Below are positions 14,528 through 23,025 of a stretch of 64,000 nucleotides of DNA, piece by piece (the stretch's first letter is position 1; each line of letters opens with the position of its first letter). The stretch lies in NCBI GenBank assembly GCA_028285525.1, contig JANQOZ010000051.1:1-64000 (forward strand). Direction: 5' to 3'. The DNA is from Lysobacterales bacterium. GTDB taxonomy: Bacteria > Pseudomonadota > Gammaproteobacteria > Xanthomonadales > SZUA-38. Below the pieces are notes generated by a model. The model was not told where the DNA came from. It saw only the letters and a program-made list of their open reading frames with translations, and did not search any database. A program made the translations under genes and the position numbers.

Positions 14528-15010
14528 ATGGCAATACGGCATGTGCTTTTGGGGTTACTCTTACTTTTGCCCGCCTTGTGGAGCGTGGCGTTAGCTCAGG
14601 AGTTGCGATCAATGAATCAGGCCAAAGGGACTTTCGAGGTGAGCATGACGCCCGCCGCGGAGGCTGCCGAGGAGTCGGGAGTGGCGCTCGGGCAGTTTGC
14701 TCTGTCCAAAACGTTCTCCGGCGATATGGTGGGCAGCTCGGCAGGTCAGATGTTGACGGCTACAACTGCGACTGAGGGGTCAGCGGGCTATGTCGCGATC
14801 GAACGGTTTTCGGGCAACGTGAACGGGAAGGAAGGCACCTTTGTGCTCCAGCATACGGGCACGATGCAGGGGCAGTCGCAGGCCCTGTCGATCACGATCG
14901 TGCCCGACTCCGGCACCGGCGCGCTCCAGGGCATCTCGGGCACCTTCAAGCTCCGCATCGAAGAAGGCACCCACTTCTACACGCTGGAGTATGGGTTGCC
15001 GGAAGGTTAA
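14528..15010 (+). CDS. DUF3224 family exported protein
   Basis: A 160-residue protein with a cleavable signal peptide (MAIRHVLLGLLLLLPALWSVALAQ), then the DUF3224 beta-barrel pattern: GTFEVSMTP, FALSKTFSGDMVGSSAGQML, GYVAIERFSGNVNGKEGTF and the C-terminal HFYTLEY. The family is allene-oxide-cyclase-like in fold and uncharacterised. ATG 14528 gives the clean signal peptide; the upstream in-frame start at 14483 would bury it. Confidence 0.83.
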   Translation: MAIRHVLLGLLLLLPALWSVALAQELRSMNQAKGTFEVSMTPAAEAAEESGVALGQFALSKTFSGDMVGSSAGQMLTATTATEGSAGYVAIERFSGNVNGKEGTFVLQHTGTMQGQSQALSITIVPDSGTGALQGISGTFKLRIEEGTHFYTLEYGLPEG

Positions 15011-15027
15011 ACCCCTCAGGATTTCGG

Positions 15028-15423
15028 ATGAAATACGAGTCGCTCGAAGCTTTCAACGCCGCGCAGAGCGAAAGTGAGCAGCTGATCTGCGAACGGCTGA
15101 TGGAAGCGATCAATCGTGGCCTGCCTGAGGCTGACTGCAAGATCTGGCACGGGCACCCGGTATGGTTTCTGGACGGTAACCCGACGGTTGGCTACCGCAA
15201 GCTCAAGGGGTGTATCCGTCTCATGTTCTGGAGCGGCGCTGACTTCGCTGAAGAAAAGCTCAGACCCGGCACCGGAAAGTTTAAGGACGCGTCGATTCGG
15301 TATACAGACTCTGCACAGATCGATGATAGAGATCTCCAGCGCTGGCTCGGCAAATCCCGGGAAATCCAGTGGGGTTACAAGAATGTCTCCGCGCGGAAAG
15401 GCCGCCTGGAACGTCTTGTGTAG
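15028..15423 (+). CDS. DUF1801 family protein
   Basis: A 131-residue protein with the DUF1801 (YdhG-like, frataxin-related fold) pattern: EQLICERLMEAINRGLPEADCKIWHGHPVWFLDG, GYRKLKGCIRLMFWSGADF and the C-terminal basic tail. Cytoplasmic; some relatives are proposed iron chaperones, which is not tested for this subgroup. The ATG is 17 bp after the DUF3224 stop, so the two may form one unit. Confidence 0.8.
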   Translation: MKYESLEAFNAAQSESEQLICERLMEAINRGLPEADCKIWHGHPVWFLDGNPTVGYRKLKGCIRLMFWSGADFAEEKLRPGTGKFKDASIRYTDSAQIDDRDLQRWLGKSREIQWGYKNVSARKGRLERLV

Positions 15424-15492
15424 TTCGGACCCTGCCGTTCAAGATCCGACGTCGCAGGTCAGGATTCTTGTAGGTCGTAAAGCGTGAGGTAG

Positions 15493-15522
15493 TTGACAGC
15501 TGATAAGGGCAGAATCTAATAT
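15493..15522 (+). promoter_or_regulatory. Sigma-70 promoter of the hpaEDG operon
   Basis: A perfect -35 TTGACA (15493-15498) is followed after 18 bp by the -10 TAATAT (15517-15522). It lies about 78 bp upstream of hpaE and is immediately followed by the putative operator. Confidence 0.75.
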
Positions 15523-15538
15523 TTAACACGTTAATTAA
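15523..15538. promoter_or_regulatory. Putative operator of hpaEDG
   Basis: The palindrome TTAACACGTTAA (15523-15534) lies directly after the -10 box, so a bound protein would block transcription. AACACGTTAATTAA (15525-15538) matches AACATGTTAACTAA at the hpaH promoter in 12 of 14 positions, both differences being transitions. A MarR-type HpaR-like repressor is the expected kind of regulator, but no regulator gene is in the window. Confidence 0.55.
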
Positions 15539-15600
15539 AAAGCCGGAGCGCAAGATAGCTTGCGACGGCGAAACACCGTAACTTCGGATACGAGGGCCGG

Positions 15601-17109
15601 ATGACCGATTTAAGCGACAACATCCAACGTCTGGATGGCTACCTGGAGCGATTCCGTGACAGCGGCATTCGAAACCGAATAGCCGGCGAAGATCGCGACG
15701 GCGCCGCAGGTACCTTTACGCTGACAAGCCCGGTCGACAAAAGCGCAATCTGTGAGGGCGCCCGCAGCGACGAATCGGATGTTGACGCCGCCGCCCGGGC
15801 GGCGGCCGAAGCGTTCCCCGCGTGGCGCGACCTGCCGGCCGTTGAGCGAAAAAAGATTCTGATCAACGTCGCCGAGGCCATCGAGAGTCGGGCCGAGGAA
15901 ATCGCCCTGTGCGAATGCTGGGACACCGGACAGACGATTCGCTTTATGTCGAAAGCCGCGCTGCGGGGCGCCGAGAATTTTCGGTATTTTGCCGATCAGG
16001 TCACCTCGGCGCGGGACGGACAGCAGCTCAGGTCACCGACGCTGATGAACATCACAACCCGGGTTCCGATCGGGCCGGTGGGCGTCATCACGCCTTGGAA
16101 CACACCGTTTATGCTGTCCACCTGGAAGATCGCCCCGGCGCTGGCCGCGGGCTGCACCGTGGTGCACAAGCCGGCGGAGGACTCACCGCTTACGGCCCGA
16201 CTGCTGGTCGAGATCGCTGAAGAGGCCGGCCTGCCGCCAGGGGTGCTCAATACGGTCAACGGCTACGGCCACGATGCCGGAAAACGGTTAACGGAACATC
16301 CGGACATCAAGGCGATTGCGTTTGTCGGGGAAAGCCGCACCGGCGCGATCATCACGAAACAGGGTGCGGACACGCTCAAGCGTATGCACCTCGAGCTGGG
16401 CGGCAAAAACCCGGTCATCGTCTTTGAGGACGCTGATCTGGAGCGAGCGCTGGACGCGGTCATCTTCATGATTTTCTCCATCAACGGCGAGCGCTGTACG
16501 TCGTCTTCGCGCCTGCTGATCCAGGATTCTATCAAGGAGCAGTTTGAGGCCCGCCTCATCGAGCGGATCAACAACATCAAGGTCGGCCATCCGCTCGACC
16601 CGGCGACGGAGATCGGGCCGCTGGTCACCGAGGAGCACTACAACAAGGTCACCTCCTATTTTGCGGTGGCCAAAGAAGAGGGTGCGACCATCGCGGCGGG
16701 CGGCGAGGCGATCGGCAATCACGGCTACTTCATTCGGCCGACGCTGTTTACCAACGCTCACAACAGGATGCGGATCGCTCAGGAAGAGATTTTTGGTCCG
16801 GTGCTGACCTCGATTCCCTTTAGTACGGAGGACGAGGCGCTGGCGATTGCCAACGACACGCAGTACGGGCTCACCGGCTACGTGTGGACCAACGATTTGG
16901 CCCGAGCGCTGCGTTTCACCGACCGGCTCGAGGCCGGAATGATCTGGGTCAACTCCGAGAATGTCCGGCATCTGCCGACGCCCTTTGGCGGAATCAAAGC
17001 ATCGGGCATCGGGCGCGATGGCGGAGACTGGTCTTTTGACTTTTACATGGAGCAAAAGCACGTTGGCTTTGCCACCGGCCAGCACAAGATGATGCGCCTC
17101 GGGGCCTGA
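15601..17109 (+). CDS. hpaE: 5-carboxymethyl-2-hydroxymuconate semialdehyde dehydrogenase
   Basis: A 502-residue aldehyde dehydrogenase that oxidises the ring-cleavage product CHMS to 5-carboxymethyl-2-hydroxymuconate with NAD. Visible features are GPVGVITPWNTPFMLSTWKI (cofactor and substrate site), the general-base Glu265 in ELGGKNPVIV and the nucleophile Cys299 in NGERCTSS. Length and motifs fit HpaE. It starts the hpaE-hpaD-hpaG operon behind a strong promoter and operator. Assignment to this substrate rests on the neighbours, since ALDH specificity is hard to read directly. Confidence 0.9.
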   Translation: MTDLSDNIQRLDGYLERFRDSGIRNRIAGEDRDGAAGTFTLTSPVDKSAICEGARSDESDVDAAARAAAEAFPAWRDLPAVERKKILINVAEAIESRAEEIALCECWDTGQTIRFMSKAALRGAENFRYFADQVTSARDGQQLRSPTLMNITTRVPIGPVGVITPWNTPFMLSTWKIAPALAAGCTVVHKPAEDSPLTARLLVEIAEEAGLPPGVLNTVNGYGHDAGKRLTEHPDIKAIAFVGESRTGAIITKQGADTLKRMHLELGGKNPVIVFEDADLERALDAVIFMIFSINGERCTSSSRLLIQDSIKEQFEARLIERINNIKVGHPLDPATEIGPLVTEEHYNKVTSYFAVAKEEGATIAAGGEAIGNHGYFIRPTLFTNAHNRMRIAQEEIFGPVLTSIPFSTEDEALAIANDTQYGLTGYVWTNDLARALRFTDRLEAGMIWVNSENVRHLPTPFGGIKASGIGRDGGDWSFDFYMEQKHVGFATGQHKMMRLGA

Positions 17110-17123
17110 CAAAAGAGGAAGCC

Positions 17124-17978
17124 ATGGGAGAAATTGTACTCGCCGCCAAGATGACACACGTGCCGACGCTGCTGATGTCGGAGCAGGAGGGGCCAATCAA
17201 GGGCAAGCGGGCGGCCGCGATCAGCGGCCATCTGGAAATTGCCCGTCGGGCCAAGGCGCTAGAGGTCGATACCGCGGTGATCTGCGATACCCACTGGGTC
17301 ATTAACGCCGGCTTTCACGTCAACGCCAACGATCGTTTCGAGGGGCTGTTTACCTCCAACGAGTTTCCTCAGTTTATCCAGAACCTCGAGTACGCCTACG
17401 CGGGAAACCCGGCGCTGGGTGACGCAATTGCCAAGACCGCAACTGACAAAGGCATCTACACGCTTTGCCATCACCTCGACAGTCTGGAGCTGGAATATGG
17501 GACGCTGGTCCCGATGCGCTTTATGAGCCGGGAGCACGAGATGAAGGTGGTGTCAGTCGGCGCGTGGTGTACGGTGCATTCGCACGAGGAAAGCCGAACC
17601 CTCGGAGAGTCCATCCGAGAGGCGGTGGAAGCCTCCGACAGCCGAGTGCTGCTGATCGCGTCTGGGTCGCTCAGCCACCAGATCTGGGCCAACAAAGACT
17701 ACGCGGCCAACAACGGGACGTTCACTATCAGCTCCGAGTTCAACCGTCAGATGGACCTGCACGTCCTCGACATGTGGCAGCGCGGCGATCACGCGACGTT
17801 TTTGAAGATGCTCGGCGACTATGCCAGACACTGCACCGGCGAAGGCTTCATGCACGACACCGCGATGCTCTACGGCGCGCTCGGCTGGGATCGATACGAC
17901 GCACCCTGCGAGGTGGTGACCGAGTACTTTCCATCGTCGGGAACCGGGCAGACCAACGTCGTGTTCCCCGTCCAGTAA
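17124..17978 (+). CDS. hpaD: 3,4-dihydroxyphenylacetate 2,3-dioxygenase
   Basis: A 284-residue class III (LigB-type) extradiol dioxygenase, the same length as E. coli HpaD, which cleaves homoprotocatechuate to CHMS with Fe(II) and O2. Expected metal and acid-base residues are visible in KMTHVPTLLMSE, CDTHWVINAGFHVN and ASGSLSHQIW. An AGAGGAAG site lies before the ATG, 14 bp after hpaE. Cytoplasmic, second gene of the operon. Confidence 0.92.
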   Translation: MGEIVLAAKMTHVPTLLMSEQEGPIKGKRAAAISGHLEIARRAKALEVDTAVICDTHWVINAGFHVNANDRFEGLFTSNEFPQFIQNLEYAYAGNPALGDAIAKTATDKGIYTLCHHLDSLELEYGTLVPMRFMSREHEMKVVSVGAWCTVHSHEESRTLGESIREAVEASDSRVLLIASGSLSHQIWANKDYAANNGTFTISSEFNRQMDLHVLDMWQRGDHATFLKMLGDYARHCTGEGFMHDTAMLYGALGWDRYDAPCEVVTEYFPSSGTGQTNVVFPVQ

Positions 17979-18000
17979 ATCTCGAAAAGAGCCCAGTCCG

Positions 18001-18858
18001 ATGAAGCGATTTGCCACATACAGCGCCGCCGGCGCCTCGTATTACGGTGCGGTCAGCGACGACGGCATGGTGGCGCTGTCGCCCAGCTTCCCTCAATGGC
18101 CAACGCTCTATGACGCCGTCGCCAACGGCGGGCTGGAACAGCTTGAGGAGGCGGCTGACGGCAAAAGCCCGACGCACACCACCTTCGAGTGGGAGATGGT
18201 CCTCCCCAACGCCCCGCGCATTCTTTGCGTCGGCGTGAACTTCCCGGACCGCAACGCGGAGTACAAAGACGGCAGCGCTCAGCCCAAGTACATGTCGCTG
18301 TTCCCCCGTTTTGCCAGCGGTTTCACCGGGCATAACCGGCCTCTGGTGCGGCCGCCGGAGAGCCACACCCTCGACTACGAGGGGGAAGTGGCGGTTGTGA
18401 TAGGAAAGTCCGGTCGCCGGATCTCGGCAGCCGACGCCTATGACCACATTGCGGCGCTGACGATCTGCAACGAGGGCACCATTCGAGAGTGGGTTCGGCA
18501 CGCGAAATTCAACGTGACGCAGGGCAAAAACTGGGACTGTTCCGGTGCGATGGGTCCCTGGCTTGTGCCCTTCACCAACCCGTCTCAGCTTGACGATGCG
18601 CGGATTCAAACGCGGGTCAACGGCGAAACCCGGCAGGACGACGTGCTGGCCAACATGATGTTTCCGGTGCGCGAAGAGATTGCCTACATCTCCACCTTTA
18701 TGACCCTAAAGCCGGGAGACATCATCGTGACCGGAACCCCAACCGGCGCCGGCGCGCGTCTGGACCCGCCCAGCTATCTCGAGCCAGGCGACGTTGTGGA
18801 AGTGGAGGTCAACGGTATCGGCACGTTGCGCAACACGGTCGCAGACGAGCCCGCTTAG
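18001..18858 (+). CDS. hpaG: FAH-family OPET decarboxylase / HHDD isomerase
   Basis: A 285-residue single-domain fumarylacetoacetate-hydrolase-family protein. The metal site is in SHTLDYEGEVAVVIGK (E-x-E pattern), and KNWDCSGAMGPW and GDIIVTGTPTGAGARLDPP are characteristic. In the pathway HpaG decarboxylates 5-oxo-pent-3-ene-1,2,5-tricarboxylate and isomerises the product. Enteric HpaG is a two-domain fusion; here one domain is present, so one protein may do both steps or one step may be coded elsewhere. It is 22 bp after hpaD. Confidence 0.8.
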   Translation: MKRFATYSAAGASYYGAVSDDGMVALSPSFPQWPTLYDAVANGGLEQLEEAADGKSPTHTTFEWEMVLPNAPRILCVGVNFPDRNAEYKDGSAQPKYMSLFPRFASGFTGHNRPLVRPPESHTLDYEGEVAVVIGKSGRRISAADAYDHIAALTICNEGTIREWVRHAKFNVTQGKNWDCSGAMGPWLVPFTNPSQLDDARIQTRVNGETRQDDVLANMMFPVREEIAYISTFMTLKPGDIIVTGTPTGAGARLDPPSYLEPGDVVEVEVNGIGTLRNTVADEPA

Positions 18859-18903
18859 CCAGGCGTACGCGTTTTCCAGTGGACGTGCTGGCGACGGTGC
18901 TAT

Positions 18904-19704
18904 TCAGTAACCGGCTGGCGTTTCGTCCTCGTCACTGCCGCGGTATTGCGCAGCCAGCGCCCTGGCGGCATTGCCGATCAGCAGCGTATCGACACCAACG
19001 CCGATAAAGCTGGCGCCGTCGGCCAGGTAAGCCTTCGCATCGCGCGGATCCAGGCAGAGCAGTCCGGCGTGTTTTCCCGCGGCGCGTACGGTCCCCAGTC
19101 CTTCTTTGATAGCCCTGACCACCTCGGGGTGGTTGGCCTCGCCCGGGTAGCCCATCGACGCTGAGAGGTCGGCGGGGCCGAAAAACACGCCGTCAATGCC
19201 CTGCGTGCCGGCGATCGCAGACAGGTTTTCGAGCGCGAGCGACGTCTCGGCCTGCACGATTACGCACATCTCCCGATTTGCGTCATGGATGTAGTCAGGA
19301 ACCGTATTCCAACCGGCGGCCCGCGCCATGGAGGTCCCCATTCCCCGGATGCCGTCGGGTGGATACTTGACGGCCTGGACGACGGCGGCCGCCTGATCCG
19401 GCGTGTCCATCATCGGCACGAGGAAGCTCTGCGCGCCGATGTCACAGAGCTTTTTCAGCAGCGCCGGGTTCCCGTCGACCGGGCGGACGATCGGCGCCAC
19501 GTTGTACGGCGCCAGCGCCTGCAGATGGCGCATCACGTCACGCACTTCAAAAGGCCCATGTTCATGGTCAACGACCAGCCAGTCGAAACCTGCCGTTGCA
19601 ACGATCTCGGCGACGGACGTGTCGGGTATCCCCAGCCAAAGACCGTACAGAGGTTGGCCGGATGCAAGCCGGGCCAGCAGGGAATTGGGCGCAAGTCGGT
19701 TCAT
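18904..19704 (-). CDS. hpaI: 4-hydroxy-2-oxoheptanedioate aldolase
   Basis: A 266-residue class II HpcH/HpaI aldolase that splits 4-hydroxy-2-oxoheptane-1,7-dioate into pyruvate and succinate semialdehyde. Visible are FDWLVVDHEHGPFEV (catalytic His), IVRPVDGNPALLKK, and the metal-binding Glu and Asp in VQAETSLALENL and GVFFGPADLSASMG. Its start codon overlaps the hpaH stop by 4 bp, so the two are translationally coupled. It converges on hpaG. Confidence 0.92.
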   Translation of the reverse strand: MNRLAPNSLLARLASGQPLYGLWLGIPDTSVAEIVATAGFDWLVVDHEHGPFEVRDVMRHLQALAPYNVAPIVRPVDGNPALLKKLCDIGAQSFLVPMMDTPDQAAAVVQAVKYPPDGIRGMGTSMARAAGWNTVPDYIHDANREMCVIVQAETSLALENLSAIAGTQGIDGVFFGPADLSASMGYPGEANHPEVVRAIKEGLGTVRAAGKHAGLLCLDPRDAKAYLADGASFIGVGVDTLLIGNAARALAAQYRGSDEDETPAGY

Positions 19705-20507
19705 ATAAATCTAACCTCCAGCTGTCCGAGTGGACCATAGTCTGCCAGCACGTGGTCGCCAGCCCGCACCGCCACCGGTCGGGTGAAGGAGCCGGCCAGC
19801 ACCACGTGACCGGGCTCAAGTCCGATGCCGTGAGGCGCGAAGCGCCGGCAGACCCAGCGGATTCCGTGGGCGGGGTGCCCCATCACGCCGCCGGCCAGAC
19901 CGGTTTCTTCGACTTCGCCGTTGAGTCGAAGCATGGCGCCTGCCCAGGGCAGGTTGATATCCGAAGGGCGGACTTTTCTCTTGCCCAGGATGTAGCCCGC
20001 GTTGGCGGCGTTGTCGGCGATCGTGTCGAAGACCTTGCGTGTGTAGCCTGACTCCGGGTCCACGCGATGGCTCCGCGCGGCAATCAGCTCCAATGCCGGC
20101 ACAATGTAGTCGGTGGCTGCCAGCACCTGCTCGATGGTCACGTCTTCGCCGAACAGCGGCGCTTTGAGGACAAAGGCAAACTCGACCTCGATGCGCGGAT
20201 CGGTAAAGTCAGCCGCGCGGATTTCGTCGGCTGACGAAAAGTCCATGTCGTCCAGGAGTACACCGAAGTCCGGCGTATCGATGTTCATTGCCATCTGCAT
20301 CGCGCGGGACGTCAGTCCAATTTTGTAGCCGGTGACTGATCGCCCTTCGGTTAGCTTGCGGTCGACCCAGGCCTTTTGGATAGCGTACGCATCCTCGATG
20401 TCCATATCGGGGATGGATTGGGAAAGGGGTCGGATCTGCCGGCGCTGGCGCTCAGCCTCATAGAGTTGATCGGCGGCGGCTAGAATCTGTGATTCGTTGA
20501 GTGGCAT
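19701..20507 (-). CDS. hpaH: 2-oxo-hept-3-ene-1,7-dioate hydratase
   Basis: A 268-residue hydratase of the FAH superfamily that adds water to 2-oxo-hept-3-ene-1,7-dioate (Mg-dependent). Typical motifs are GYKIGLTSRAMQ, the E-x-E metal site in PRIEVEFAFVLKAPL and GGVMGHPAHGIRWV. It is the first gene of the hpaH-hpaI operon, with a promoter about 35 bp upstream. Confidence 0.92.
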   Translation of the reverse strand: MPLNESQILAAADQLYEAERQRRQIRPLSQSIPDMDIEDAYAIQKAWVDRKLTEGRSVTGYKIGLTSRAMQMAMNIDTPDFGVLLDDMDFSSADEIRAADFTDPRIEVEFAFVLKAPLFGEDVTIEQVLAATDYIVPALELIAARSHRVDPESGYTRKVFDTIADNAANAGYILGKRKVRPSDINLPWAGAMLRLNGEVEETGLAGGVMGHPAHGIRWVCRRFAPHGIGLEPGHVVLAGSFTRPVAVRAGDHVLADYGPLGQLEVRFI

Positions 20508-20535
20508 ATGACCTGGCGCTAGCGTCAGAAAATAG

Positions 20536-20569
20536 AAAACATGTTAACTAACTGGCGATGCGTTGTTAA
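20536..20569 (-). promoter_or_regulatory. hpaHI promoter with overlapping operator
   Basis: On the - strand TTAACA (20564-20569) and TAACAT (20541-20546) form a -35/-10 pair with 17 bp spacing. The motif AACATGTTAACTAA (read on +, 20538-20551), shared with the hpaE promoter, covers the -10 box. Its core AACATGTT is a perfect palindrome. Confidence 0.55.
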
Positions 20570-20606
20570 GCTGTTGTGACGCTCCAAGCCAACGTGAGGG
20601 TATGAA

Positions 20607-21182
20607 GTGATTTTGCTGCAAAGATATTCTGGCGCCATGCTTTTGGCCCTGCTGTTGGCGGGCTGTGTCCGCGTTCCCGACAGCGTCCGGCCTGTTGAGC
20701 GTTTTGACGTCGATCGGTACCTGGGGCAATGGTACGAAATCGCCAGGCTCGACCATTCTTTTGAGCGAGGCCTCACCCACGTAACGGCAACTTACAGCCT
20801 GCGCGACGACGGTGGCGTCAGCGTGCTGAATCGCGGCTTCTCGCAGAAAAAGGGCCGCTGGGACGAGGCCAGCGGCAAAGCGTATTTTGTGGAGAGCCCC
20901 GATCAGGGATTTCTGAAGGTGTCTTTCTTTGGACCGTTCTACGGCGCCTACGTGATCTTTGAACTGGATCAGGACGACTATCAGTATTCGCTGGTCAGCG
21001 GCCCCAACAAGTCTTACCTGTGGCTGCTTGCCCGAACGCCTGAAATCGACCCCGAGCTGCGGGATAAGCTGCTGCAAAAGGCCTCGGCCGCCGGCTTTGA
21101 CGTTAACGAACTGATTTTTGTCGATCAGCAAGGGACGCCCGGCGGCAGCGCCAAGACGAACTCGCTTGGGGCAGGGCCCTGA
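20607..21182 (+). CDS. blc: Outer-membrane lipocalin (Blc-like lipoprotein)
   Basis: A 191-residue lipoprotein whose signal peptide ends in LLAGC. The lipocalin signature is DRYLGQWYEIARLDHSFERG, followed by TATYSLRDDGGVSVLNRGF and YSLVSGPNKSYLWLLARTP, all typical of bacterial lipocalin Blc, which binds fatty acids or lysophospholipids at the outer membrane. The start is GTG 20607 with GAGGG about 8 bp upstream. Confidence 0.9.
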   Translation: MILLQRYSGAMLLALLLAGCVRVPDSVRPVERFDVDRYLGQWYEIARLDHSFERGLTHVTATYSLRDDGGVSVLNRGFSQKKGRWDEASGKAYFVESPDQGFLKVSFFGPFYGAYVIFELDQDDYQYSLVSGPNKSYLWLLARTPEIDPELRDKLLQKASAAGFDVNELIFVDQQGTPGGSAKTNSLGAGP

Positions 21183-21232
21183 TTCACCGCTAATCGTTGC
21201 AACGTCTCGATCAATCAGCAATTCTTATCACC

Positions 21233-21769
21233 ATGACAACGATAATTCGCCGCGCCACGGCTGCTGATGCTGCTGAACTCAGGCGCGTTCATATGAGCGC
21301 GTTCGACGAGGGCGAAAGCGCAGAAGTCGCGGACCTTGCTACTAAGCTCCTGGAGGGGTCGGACAGTCCGCAAGACCACAGCTGGCTGGCGGAAACGGAC
21401 GGCACACCCTCGGGTCACGTCGCGTTCAGTGAGGTGACGCTCAGCGACGCGCCCGAGGTGAAGGCTTCGATCCTGGCGCCGCTCGGGGTTCGGGCCGGCT
21501 TTCAGCGATTGGGCATCGGTTCGCAGCTCGTGCGCCACGGTCTGCGGCACCTTACTGACGGGGGCGTGGCGCTGGTCTTTGTTTACGGCGACCCAGAGTA
21601 TTACGGCCGTTTCGGATTCACCAATGAGGCAGGCATGCCCTTTGAGGCACCTTACCCGCTGCAGTATCCGCACGGCTGGCAGGCAAAGGTCCTGGACCCA
21701 GAGGCCAGCGTTCCGTCATCGGGCAAGCTATCGTGCGTGGCCGCGTTGTCTGATCCGTCGCTCTGGTAG
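21233..21769 (+). CDS. GNAT-family N-acetyltransferase (YhbS-like)
   Basis: A 178-residue acetyltransferase. The acetyl-CoA loop is VRAGFQRLGIGSQLVRHGL, followed by VALVFVYGDPEYYGRFGFTNEAG and MPFEAPYPLQYPHGWQAKVL, the YhbS-type arrangement. The acceptor is unknown. ATG 21233 gives MTTIIRRATAADA; the upstream alternative start lacks support. It is probably a separate unit from the lipocalin 50 bp upstream. Confidence 0.85.
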   Translation: MTTIIRRATAADAAELRRVHMSAFDEGESAEVADLATKLLEGSDSPQDHSWLAETDGTPSGHVAFSEVTLSDAPEVKASILAPLGVRAGFQRLGIGSQLVRHGLRHLTDGGVALVFVYGDPEYYGRFGFTNEAGMPFEAPYPLQYPHGWQAKVLDPEASVPSSGKLSCVAALSDPSLW

Positions 21770-21909
21770 CACTGGACGGACAACAGCTCGAGATCTGAGT
21801 TTTTTCGTCCCGAGTCTCTCCTGTCATCGCTGGGTCTTTTGGCCCTGTTGTAATCCAAATGCCCTGACTATCCTTGCGCTTCGTCATCCACCTGAGGCTG
21901 ATCCTTCAG

Positions 21910-23025
21910 ATGAAAAAGCGCTACAAGCTCGGTTTTGGGCTGCTGGGGTTTCTTGCCGGCGGCTTTGCGGTTTTGCTGGTTGCTATCAGCCGCAACGCTG
22001 ACTGTCCAACAGACGTTCCCTCGTCCACATCACCCGACGCGATGACGGCGGTGGTGCAGCATTGCTACGGCGGCCCCGAGGTGCTGACGATCACGCGGGA
22101 GGACCGCCCGACCGTGGGCGAAAAGGATGTGCTCATCCGGGTGGTTGCCGCGGGCGTGAATCCGCTGGACTGGCACTTTATGCGCGGAACACCCTACGTG
22201 ATGCGCCTGATGTCGGGCATGGGCAAACCGAGTGACCAGACCGTTGGCGTGGACTTTGCCGGCACGGTTGAGGCTGTCGGCGCCGGCGTGACCCGCTTCA
22301 AGCCCGGCGACCGCGTCTTCGGGGGCGCCAACGGGGCTTTCGGGGAATACGTCGTGCGTCCCGAGGATCGCGCGATTGCGGTTATTCCGGACAACATCAG
22401 CTTTGAACAGGCGGCTGGCGTAGGTATTGCCGGCGTTACCGCGCTGCAGGCGCTCAAGGACAAAGGTCAGCTCCAAAGTGGCGAAAAGGTGCTGATCAAC
22501 GGCGCCTCGGGCGGCGTGGGCACGTTTGCGGTCCAGATTGCCAAGGCCATGGGCGCGGAGGTCACCGGCGTGTGCAGCGGTCGCAACCGGGAGCTGGTGC
22601 TTGGGCTGGGCGCGGATTACGTGATCGACTACAAGGTCGAGAATTTCACGGAGCAAGACAAGCAGTACGACCTGATCGTCGACAATGTCGGCAACCATTC
22701 CATCTCGCGGGTGCGTGACGTTCTTCAGCCCACGGGTAGGCTGGTGATCGTCGGTGGCAAGAAGGGTGACTGGATTGCGCCCCTGCTGCCAACGATCAAG
22801 ACGATGTTCATTGCGCCTTTTGTCGATCAGGAGATACAGACGCTGCTGGCCGTCCTGACCCAGGAAGCAATGGACGAACTGGCCTCGATGATGGCGGCGG
22901 GTCAGGTTACGCCGGTGATCGATCAGCGGTTTGAGCTCGCGGATGTCCGAAACGCGATCGCCTATTCGGAGTCAGGACGCGCCCGCGGCAAAATTATCCT
23001 GGAGATCGACCCGGAAGCGCTTTAG
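21910..23025 (+). CDS. Membrane-anchored NAD(P)-dependent quinone-oxidoreductase-like dehydrogenase
   Basis: A 371-residue medium-chain dehydrogenase/reductase. An unusual N-terminal hydrophobic helix (residues 7-29) precedes a QOR-like catalytic core: VAAGVNPLDWHFMRG, the GVDFAGTVEAVGAGVTRFKPGD region and the cofactor motif GASGGVGTFAVQIAK. The catalytic zinc ligands of alcohol dehydrogenases are not obvious, so it is of the zinc-independent quinone-reductase type. The hydrophobic helix suggests membrane tethering or export. Its stop overlaps the convergent transporter gene by 4 bp. Confidence 0.83.
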   Translation: MKKRYKLGFGLLGFLAGGFAVLLVAISRNADCPTDVPSSTSPDAMTAVVQHCYGGPEVLTITREDRPTVGEKDVLIRVVAAGVNPLDWHFMRGTPYVMRLMSGMGKPSDQTVGVDFAGTVEAVGAGVTRFKPGDRVFGGANGAFGEYVVRPEDRAIAVIPDNISFEQAAGVGIAGVTALQALKDKGQLQSGEKVLINGASGGVGTFAVQIAKAMGAEVTGVCSGRNRELVLGLGADYVIDYKVENFTEQDKQYDLIVDNVGNHSISRVRDVLQPTGRLVIVGGKKGDWIAPLLPTIKTMFIAPFVDQEIQTLLAVLTQEAMDELASMMAAGQVTPVIDQRFELADVRNAIAYSESGRARGKIILEIDPEAL

